A stretch of DNA of 5,843 bases from Dehalococcoidia bacterium. Its GTDB lineage: Bacteria; Chloroflexota; Dehalococcoidia; GIF9; AB-539-J10. Shown piece after piece: positions 1-4,625 of this stretch. Where the stretch lies: NCBI GenBank assembly GCA_029859145.1, contig JAOUDT010000086.1:1-5843 (forward strand), in the 5' to 3' direction. The notes below the pieces were generated by a model. It made no database searches, had not been told where the DNA came from, and was given only the letters and a program-made list of their open reading frames with translations. A program made the translations under genes and the position numbers. Position 1 is the first letter of the stretch. Each line of letters starts with the position of its first letter.

Positions 1-675
1 CTGGACGAAGCTTTGACCAAATGGGAAAAGGACAAAGCGGTGAGAGCCGTAATCGTCACCGGAGCCGGAGAAAGAGGATTTTCTGCCGGCTTCGACCTAA
101 AAACGGCTGGCACTCCGGATGGCGAAAAGGCGATGTCACGGGGGCAGGAGGTGTTCGGCCGTATTGAGAAGTATCCCAAGCCTGTAATCGCTGCCATAAA
201 TGGGTTCGCCCTCGGTGGTGGTTGCGAACTGGCGATGGCCTGCCACTTCAGGTTGATGCTCAACTCTCAGCAAGTGGTAATGGGACAGCCCGAGATTGAC
301 CGGGGTATTATACCTGGCTGGGGTGGTACCCAGCGGCTGCCCAGGCTGGTGGGGAAGACCAAGGCGCTTGAGATGCTTCTGCTCGGCACCAGAGTCAACG
401 CCCCCGAGGCCTTGAGCATTGGGCTCATAACGAGGATATCTCAGCCAGGGCAGTTGATGAACGATGCTAAGGAGCTCGCGAAGACGCTGGCGAAGAAGGC
501 CCCGATTGCTGTTCAGATAATCCTTGACGCAGTGACCCGGGGAATTGAGACCACGACTGACCAGGGCGTGAAAATAGAACTGGAAGGCTCACAGCGAGTG
601 AGCAAAACGAAGGACGCCATGGAAGGGGCGATAGCGTTTATCCAGAAACGAGAGCCGGTCTTTACAGGAGAATAG
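1..675 (+). CDS. Enoyl-CoA hydratase/isomerase (crotonase family), 3' part
   Basis: The reading frame is open from the first base and ends at TAG 673-675, giving 224 visible residues. Crotonases are usually about 255-260 residues, so roughly 30-35 N-terminal residues lie before the window. The TTG at 13 is an internal codon, not a credible start. Seen: the oxyanion-hole segment GFSAGFD (visible residues 26-32), NGFALGGGCELAMACH (67-82) and GQPEIDRGIIPGWGGTQRLP (95-114). By alignment with rat enoyl-CoA hydratase, the catalytic glutamates (144 and 164) correspond to visible E76 and E98, so both acids are kept and hydration of trans-2-enoyl-CoA to 3-hydroxyacyl-CoA is expected. The loop between the two glutamates is two residues longer than in the rat enzyme. 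The gene lies 42 bases before a 3-hydroxyacyl-CoA dehydrogenase, the next enzyme of beta-oxidation, so an operon is likely. The actual substrate (fatty, aromatic-derived or dicarboxylic acyl-CoA) cannot be told. Confidence 0.93.
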   Translation: MDEALTKWEKDKAVRAVIVTGAGERGFSAGFDLKTAGTPDGEKAMSRGQEVFGRIEKYPKPVIAAINGFALGGGCELAMACHFRLMLNSQQVVMGQPEIDRGIIPGWGGTQRLPRLVGKTKALEMLLLGTRVNAPEALSIGLITRISQPGQLMNDAKELAKTLAKKAPIAVQIILDAVTRGIETTTDQGVKIELEGSQRVSKTKDAMEGAIAFIQKREPVFTGE

Positions 676-701
676 TCTCCTGAGGCGAAACGAAGAAATA
701 G

Positions 702-708
702 AAGGAGG
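702..708 (+). promoter_or_regulatory. Shine-Dalgarno of the 3-hydroxyacyl-CoA dehydrogenase gene
   Basis: AAGGAGG lies 9 bases before the ATG at 718, a near-perfect match to the anti-Shine-Dalgarno sequence. It fixes the start codon and suggests efficient translation. The 42-base gap after the hydratase stop shows no terminator-like hairpin, which fits one shared transcript. Confidence 0.85.
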
Positions 709-717
709 TTTTCTGAT

Positions 718-1866
718 ATGAAAGTTGAAGACGTCAAGAAGATTGCGGTCATGGGGGCGGGGGATATGGGACATGGCATTGCCGAGGTCGCCCTGCTTGC
801 TGGCTACAAGGTGGCAATGCGGGATATCGAGCAGAGATTCGTTGACAAGGGGCTATCCAGAATTAGGGAGAGCCTGGCCAAGCTCGTCGAGAAACAAAAA
901 GTCACTGCAGATAACCAAAAGGCAATGTTGGCTAACATCACGACCTTTGTTGATATTGCCGAGTCTGTCAAGGACGCTGATTTTGTTATCGAGGCAGTCC
1001 CCGAGATTATGGACCTCAAGAAACAGGTTTTCCAGGCACTGGATAAAGCCGCTCCCAAACACGCCATACTGGCTTCCAATACCTCCAATATGAGCGTCAC
1101 GGAAATTGCTGCGGCTACGAAGAGGCCCGAGCAGGTCGTCGGCATGCACTTCTTTAACCCGGCGGTCTTGATGAAGCTCGTCGAGGTCATAAAGGGAGGA
1201 AAGACTAGCGAAGAAACAATGCAGGTGGCGTATAATCTGGCGCTGAAGATGAACAAGGCGCCGGTCAGAGTTGAGAAGGACTCTATCGGGTTTGTATATA
1301 ACCGGATCCAGGCGCCGACTGCAGTTCTTCTTGACCTCATATTAGAGAAACGCGAGGCTGCCCCTATGGAAATCGATGCCAAGATGAGAAAGCTAGGTAT
1401 GCCCATGGGGCCATATGAGCTGATGGACTACGTGGGGCTGGACGTCGCCTATCACAGCGCTCTTTATTTTGCTGAGAAACTCTCCAAAGACTACGCGCCG
1501 CCCAGCTGGCTCAAAGCCAAGATTGATGCCGGTACACTGGGGAAAAAGACAGGCAAGGGCATTTTTGACTGGTCTAAGGGTAGACCGGAGATAGACTTGT
1601 CCAAGGCAAAAGAGGATTTTGACCCTGCTTGGTTGATTGCTCTTCAGGTCAATGAGGCGACTAAGTTGCTTGAGGGCGGAGTAGTCAGGAGTGCGGAAGA
1701 AATTGACAAGGCCATCGTTAATGGGGGCGGTTCGATGTTTGGCCCTTTCCAGCTTGGCAAGAGTATAGGATATGATAAATTGGCTAAGATGTGTGAAGAC
1801 CTTGCCAAGAAGTATGGTATCAAATCCTTCGAGCCCACTGAAACGTTGAAGAAGGGCAAGATCTGA
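718..1866 (+). CDS. 3-hydroxyacyl-CoA dehydrogenase with duplicated C-terminal domain
   Basis: 382 residues. The enzyme oxidises L-3-hydroxyacyl-CoA to 3-oxoacyl-CoA with NAD+ in beta-oxidation, in the cytoplasm. Seen: a Rossmann dinucleotide motif GAGDMGHG (13-20), with acidic D36 at the end of the second strand, which favours NAD over NADP; SNTS at 120-123; the catalytic His-Glu pair as H144 in MHFFNPAV and E156 in LVEVIKG, with the same 12-residue spacing as human HAD H158/E170; and N195 in GFVYNRI, matching N208. A first 3HCDH C-terminal domain covers about 187-286 (GMPMGPYELMDYVGLD), and a second, shorter copy about 305-370 (VNEATKLLEGGVVRSAEEID, then GPFQLGKSIGYD). Simple HbdA-type enzymes are about 280 residues with one such domain. 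This length and duplication resemble the dehydrogenase half of FadB-like or archaeal fusion enzymes, but without a fused hydratase. The start follows a strong Shine-Dalgarno at 702-708. It is probably co-transcribed with the upstream hydratase. Function is secure; chain-length preference is unknown. Confidence 0.95.
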   Translation: MKVEDVKKIAVMGAGDMGHGIAEVALLAGYKVAMRDIEQRFVDKGLSRIRESLAKLVEKQKVTADNQKAMLANITTFVDIAESVKDADFVIEAVPEIMDLKKQVFQALDKAAPKHAILASNTSNMSVTEIAAATKRPEQVVGMHFFNPAVLMKLVEVIKGGKTSEETMQVAYNLALKMNKAPVRVEKDSIGFVYNRIQAPTAVLLDLILEKREAAPMEIDAKMRKLGMPMGPYELMDYVGLDVAYHSALYFAEKLSKDYAPPSWLKAKIDAGTLGKKTGKGIFDWSKGRPEIDLSKAKEDFDPAWLIALQVNEATKLLEGGVVRSAEEIDKAIVNGGGSMFGPFQLGKSIGYDKLAKMCEDLAKKYGIKSFEPTETLKKGKI

Positions 1867-1893
1867 TAAGAAACGTGAGTTTGACTTGATTCA

Positions 1894-1944
1894 AACCGGG
1901 GTCGGCACCAGGTAGACTGTTTCTTTTGTTGCCTGACCCCGGTT
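1894..1944 (+). terminator. GC-rich hairpin after the beta-oxidation gene pair
   Basis: AACCGGGGTC (1894-1903) is the exact reverse complement of GACCCCGGTT (1935-1944). The stem continues with GGC (1904-1906) to GCC (1931-1933) if T1934 is bulged, giving about 13 pairs around a 24-base loop. It starts 27 bases after the dehydrogenase stop and would suit an end to that transcript. However, no clear U-tract follows (CTGTTATGG), so it is not a textbook intrinsic terminator. A REP-like palindromic unit or an mRNA 3'-end stabilising structure is an alternative. Confidence 0.5.
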
Positions 1945-1957
1945 CTGTTATGGTGCC
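1894..1957 (+). other. Possible H-type pseudoknot at the hairpin
   Basis: GGCACCA (1904-1910), at the stem base and in the loop of the hairpin above, is the exact reverse complement of TGGTGCC (1951-1957), which lies 6 bases beyond the hairpin. The outer stem (1894-1903 with 1935-1944) and this second stem (1904-1910 with 1951-1957) do not share bases, so both could form together as an H-type pseudoknot. They could also alternate with the extended hairpin, which uses 1904-1906. The pairings are seen; folding and function are inferred. Confidence 0.35.
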
Positions 1958-2046
1958 AACATTCTTCGTATCTTGAATTTGTCTCCCTCCCAAAGTTGGG
2001 TTTGTTTGATAGTCTTCTCTGTCTTACTGAAATCGTTTTGAGAGAA

Positions 2047-2100
2047 TCCCGAAGATAATTGACCGTGTAGAAAAATTGATATATATTGAACGATTCGGGA
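2047..2100. promoter_or_regulatory. Inverted repeat bracketing the protease promoter (possible operator pair)
   Basis: TCCCGAA (2047-2053) and its exact reverse complement TTCGGGA (2094-2100) are 40 bases apart. The left copy ends 5 bases before the candidate -35 box, and the right copy falls at the expected transcription start. Such placement fits two half-sites for a repressor or a looping regulator. The right copy also contributes the only weak Shine-Dalgarno (GGGA, 2097-2100). A 7-bp match can arise by chance, so this is tentative. Confidence 0.3.
2059..2087 (+). promoter_or_regulatory. Sigma70-type promoter of the surface protease gene
   Basis: TTGACC (-35, 2059-2064) and TATATT (-10, 2082-2087) are separated by exactly 17 bases; each box matches consensus at five of six positions. 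Transcription would start around 2093-2095, leaving a leader of about 18 bases before ATG 2112. This placement also argues against an in-frame TTG start at 2076, which would lie inside the promoter spacer. Confidence 0.6.
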
Positions 2101-2111
2101 CACTGTTAGAA

Positions 2112-4439
2112 ATGAAAAAAGAGAAGAGACTTCTGCTGTTCTTGGTATTAGTTCTTGTTGGAGCGCTGTTTCTTGGCTCTATCCCGGCTTCCGCTGGTGA
2201 GAATCATGGTCGTGGGAAGTCGCTGGGGGAAGCCAGGAAGGCACTGGAACAGACACTTTTGCCTCTGGCTGGAGCTGGCTTTGTGGGCATTGCCCATTCT
2301 GAAGCTGAGGCCGAGATAACCGTCTTTGTCGAGGATGAACAGGCGAAGAAACGAGTGCCGCGCTCCTTTGATGGATATGAGGTGCGGACGGAAATTACCG
2401 GTAGAATACAAGCATTCTCTACTCAGGTAGCAGAGCCCCTAATCGATGTTAGTGAGGCGAGAAGAGGCAAGGTCAGGCCTCTGGTTGGTGGGACAAGCCT
2501 GTCAGCGTACGTCACAAAAGGGGCGGGTTTATATCTGTACGCCGGGACACTGGGTATGGTCACCTATGATGACAAGATTCTGTCCAACTCCCACGTTATC
2601 GCTATGAATCCGGAGACAGCTACATTTCTGTCCGCAGGAACACCCATCCTCCAACCCGGGACACGTGACGGAGGAACGATAGACAAACGTGTGGGAGTAC
2701 TTGAGTCATACATCCCTATAGACTTTGCACCGGATGCGGAAAACTATGCTGATGCCGCTATAGGCAGTATTGATGTTAGTGTTAACGCATCTCCTGGGCA
2801 GCAGTTTTATGAGGAAGGTAATTATTGGATCGAGGGATGGACCGAGGTCTCTCAGGGAGATACCGTACGAAAATCTGGGCGCACGACTGGAGTAACCACG
2901 GGCACGGTGAACCACACCAATGTCCGTGTCAGGGTCTACTATGGTGACCAGTGGGCTTATTTCGAGGACCAGATTGTAATAACTCAAGATAATTGGTCGT
3001 TCGCACAGCCAGGTGACTCAGGCTCGGCGGTGGACAAAGATGGGCAATTTGTGGGGCTGCTCTTTGCTGGCTCAGCAGACAGCGTGGTCATCTGCAAGGC
3101 AGGGTACATTATTGACGGGCTTGGTATCACTGTTGAGCCTCCGGAAGATCGGCGCAGCCTCACTATCTTCAGTACTCCTGGCGGTAATGTGACCCAACCG
3201 GGCAAGGGTATGTTTCTCTACGATGTCGGGACGGTGGTAAACCTCACTGCTGTGCCTGACGAACACTACCATTTTGTGGAATGGACCGGTAATGTGAGCA
3301 CCGTTGCCAATGCTACTGCTCCCTCGACCAACATCACCATGAACAGCTCTTACTCCATCACCGCCAACTTTGAACTAGACCCAGGCTGGTGCAGCCTCGC
3401 CGTGTCCAGCACTCTTGGCGGCTCGGTAACCACTCCCGGCGAGGGGAATTTTGTCTATTATGCTAACAGGACAGCCAACCTCACTGCTGTGCCTGACGCA
3501 AATTACCATTTTGTGGCATGGACAGGCAATGTGAGCACCGTTGCCAATGTTACTGCTCCCTCGACCAACATTACCATGAACGACTCTTACTCCATCACCG
3601 CTAGCTTCGCACTAGACCCAGGTTACTATAGCCTTACCATCTCCAGTACGGAAGGCGGTGTGGTAGACAGTCCCGGTGAAGGAACTTTTGTCTATGGCAA
3701 TAGCACAGTGGTCCCCCTCGTTGCTCAGCCTTACGAAGGCTACGAGTTCGTGGAATGGACCGGCGATGTAGGCACTATTGCTGATGTCGGCGCTGCCTCA
3801 ACTACAATCACCATGGACGCCTCCTACTTCATCACTGCCAACTTTGAGTCGTGGCATGCGGAACCCATGGCGCTATTGATGATATCCAGCACCGGAGACG
3901 GCAGGGTAACCACCCCCGGCGAGGGAACATTCTTGCGTCCTCTCGGTGCCAGCATCCCCCTTGTGTCCGTGCCTGACGAAGGCGGCCAGTTTGTGAGGTG
4001 GTCGGGCGATGTGAGCACCATTGCCAATGTTACTGCTCCCTCGACCACCATCACAGTGGACAGACCTTACTCCATAGTTGCCGTTTTTAGTGGAGGGGGG
4101 TGCTTCATCGCCACCGCGGCCTACGGCACCGCAATGGCTGAGGAAATACAGATTCTGCGTGAGTTCAGAGATCAATATTTGCTGCCCAGCGCGGTGGGAG
4201 AAGCTTTGGTGTACTTTTACTACAAGGTCAGCCCACCAATAGCCAAGTTCATAGACGAGCATCCCGGCCTAAAGCCAATTGTACGGACCGGGCTGGCGCC
4301 TGCCGTAGCCATGAGTACTATAGCCGTCAACACTTCCCCCGCCCAAAAAGCGGTCATAATAGGCCTGTTGGCATTGGTTGCTGTGGTAGTGACTATCTGG
4401 GCGAGGACAAGACGAGGCAGCGATCCAGAGTATGCCTGA
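2112..4439 (+). CDS. Secreted trypsin-like serine protease with four InlB-type repeats, CFI-box and C-terminal membrane anchor
   Basis: 775 residues from ATG 2112. Residues 1-28 are a Sec signal peptide: basic MKKEKR, a hydrophobic core, then ASA before G29 as the likely cleavage site. Residues 35-105 form an N-terminal module often seen before this protease type (VGIAHSEAEAEITVFVEDEQ). The protease domain spans about 125-340, with a chymotrypsin-like triad: H161 in LSNSHV, D214 in YADAA, and S303 in QPGDSGSAV. Four 72-residue repeats of the divergent InlB B-repeat type follow (349-420, 428-499, 507-578, 588-659), giving a stalk-like region. A CFI-box domain starts at C664 (CFIATAAYGT), with ILREFRDQYLL and YYKVSPPIA beyond it. 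A transmembrane segment at about 746-763 and an arginine-rich tail end the protein. It should sit outside the membrane, anchored at its C-terminus and holding the protease outward. The target is unknown. It seems to be transcribed alone from the promoter at 2059-2087. The triad is intact, so activity is likely; the Asp assignment is by motif only. Confidence 0.88.
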   Translation: MKKEKRLLLFLVLVLVGALFLGSIPASAGENHGRGKSLGEARKALEQTLLPLAGAGFVGIAHSEAEAEITVFVEDEQAKKRVPRSFDGYEVRTEITGRIQAFSTQVAEPLIDVSEARRGKVRPLVGGTSLSAYVTKGAGLYLYAGTLGMVTYDDKILSNSHVIAMNPETATFLSAGTPILQPGTRDGGTIDKRVGVLESYIPIDFAPDAENYADAAIGSIDVSVNASPGQQFYEEGNYWIEGWTEVSQGDTVRKSGRTTGVTTGTVNHTNVRVRVYYGDQWAYFEDQIVITQDNWSFAQPGDSGSAVDKDGQFVGLLFAGSADSVVICKAGYIIDGLGITVEPPEDRRSLTIFSTPGGNVTQPGKGMFLYDVGTVVNLTAVPDEHYHFVEWTGNVSTVANATAPSTNITMNSSYSITANFELDPGWCSLAVSSTLGGSVTTPGEGNFVYYANRTANLTAVPDANYHFVAWTGNVSTVANVTAPSTNITMNDSYSITASFALDPGYYSLTISSTEGGVVDSPGEGTFVYGNSTVVPLVAQPYEGYEFVEWTGDVGTIADVGAASTTITMDASYFITANFESWHAEPMALLMISSTGDGRVTTPGEGTFLRPLGASIPLVSVPDEGGQFVRWSGDVSTIANVTAPSTTITVDRPYSIVAVFSGGGCFIATAAYGTAMAEEIQILREFRDQYLLPSAVGEALVYFYYKVSPPIAKFIDEHPGLKPIVRTGLAPAVAMSTIAVNTSPAQKAVIIGLLALVAVVVTIWARTRRGSDPEYA
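3156..4088 (+). repeat. Four tandem 216-base coding repeats (InlB-type, 72 residues each)
   Basis: The copies lie at 3156-3371, 3393-3608, 3630-3845 and 3873-4088, each exactly 72 codons. Linkers between them are 7, 7 and 9 codons (ELDPGWC, ALDPGYY, ESWHAEPMA). The shared protein pattern is SST.GG.V..PGEG.F, then L.A.PD..Y.FV.WTG.V.T.A, then ST.ITM..SYSITA.F. The first two copies are also nearly identical in DNA over their second halves and both contain GTGAGCACCGTTGCCAATG. This points to a recent duplication or gene conversion. Copies 3 and 4 have diverged more, although copy 4 keeps GCCAATGTTACTGCTCCCTC exactly as in copy 2. Confidence 0.9.
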
Positions 4440-4443
4440 GACC

Positions 4444-4462
4444 CGAGCTGCTCCTTAGCTCG
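4444..4462 (+). terminator. Short hairpin after the protease stop
   Basis: CGAGCT (4444-4449) pairs with AGCTCG (4457-4462) around a 7-base loop, starting only 4 bases after the protease stop. No U-tract follows; the sequence continues with the palindrome CAATATTG. It is a weak terminator candidate, supported mainly by position. Confidence 0.3.
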
Positions 4463-4577
4463 CAATATTGTCATAGCGAACCCTACAGATCACTATGATT
4501 CTCATCCCTCTCGCCGAATACATGAAGTCCCTGCAGTTCGCCATCGCTTAACCCCCTACCGCCAAAATGAGATGGAG

Positions 4578-4599
4578 ATGCACTTTGTGGAAAGTGCAT
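4578..4599. promoter_or_regulatory. Perfect 9-bp-arm inverted repeat before the activase gene (operator or terminator)
   Basis: ATGCACTTT (4578-4586) and AAAGTGCAT (4591-4599) are exact reverse complements around GTGG. As RNA it is a 9-pair hairpin with a 4-base loop followed by TTTCT, so it could end transcripts coming from the protease gene. But only three pairs in the stem are G-C, and the element overlaps the -35 position of a candidate promoter for the activase, so a binding site for a dimeric repressor is equally plausible. The palindrome is certain; its role is inferred. Confidence 0.5.
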
Positions 4600-4612
4600 T
4601 TTCTGCTACAAT
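4585..4612 (+). promoter_or_regulatory. Candidate promoter of the activase gene
   Basis: TACAAT (4607-4612) matches the -10 consensus at five of six positions. A poor -35, TTGTGG (4585-4590), lies 16 bases upstream within the inverted repeat. The start of transcription would be near 4619, only about 7 bases before ATG 4626, so the message would be almost leaderless. This agrees with the lack of a Shine-Dalgarno before that ATG. The weak -35 would suit an activated or regulated promoter. Confidence 0.35.
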
Positions 4613-4625
4613 TGAACGTCGGGCA

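Noticed and set aside
804..1406. 200-codon minus-strand open frame opposite the dehydrogenase gene
   Set aside because: The plus strand encodes a fully motif-supported dehydrogenase over the same bases; the antisense frame shows no recognisable domain.
2076..2111. TTG start 12 codons upstream for the protease
   Set aside because: It falls within the -35/-10 spacer, and the added residues would precede an otherwise perfect signal peptide beginning at ATG 2112.
4095..4100. Run of six G just before the CFI-box codons, as a phase-variation tract
   Set aside because: Six bases is short for slippage-based switching, and the frame is intact across it; Gly-Gly-Gly coding explains it.
4471..4498. 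Inverted repeat TCATAG/CTATGA in the gap before the activase
   Set aside because: Only six pairs with a 16-base loop in AT-rich sequence; expected by chance and not tied to a promoter or gene end.
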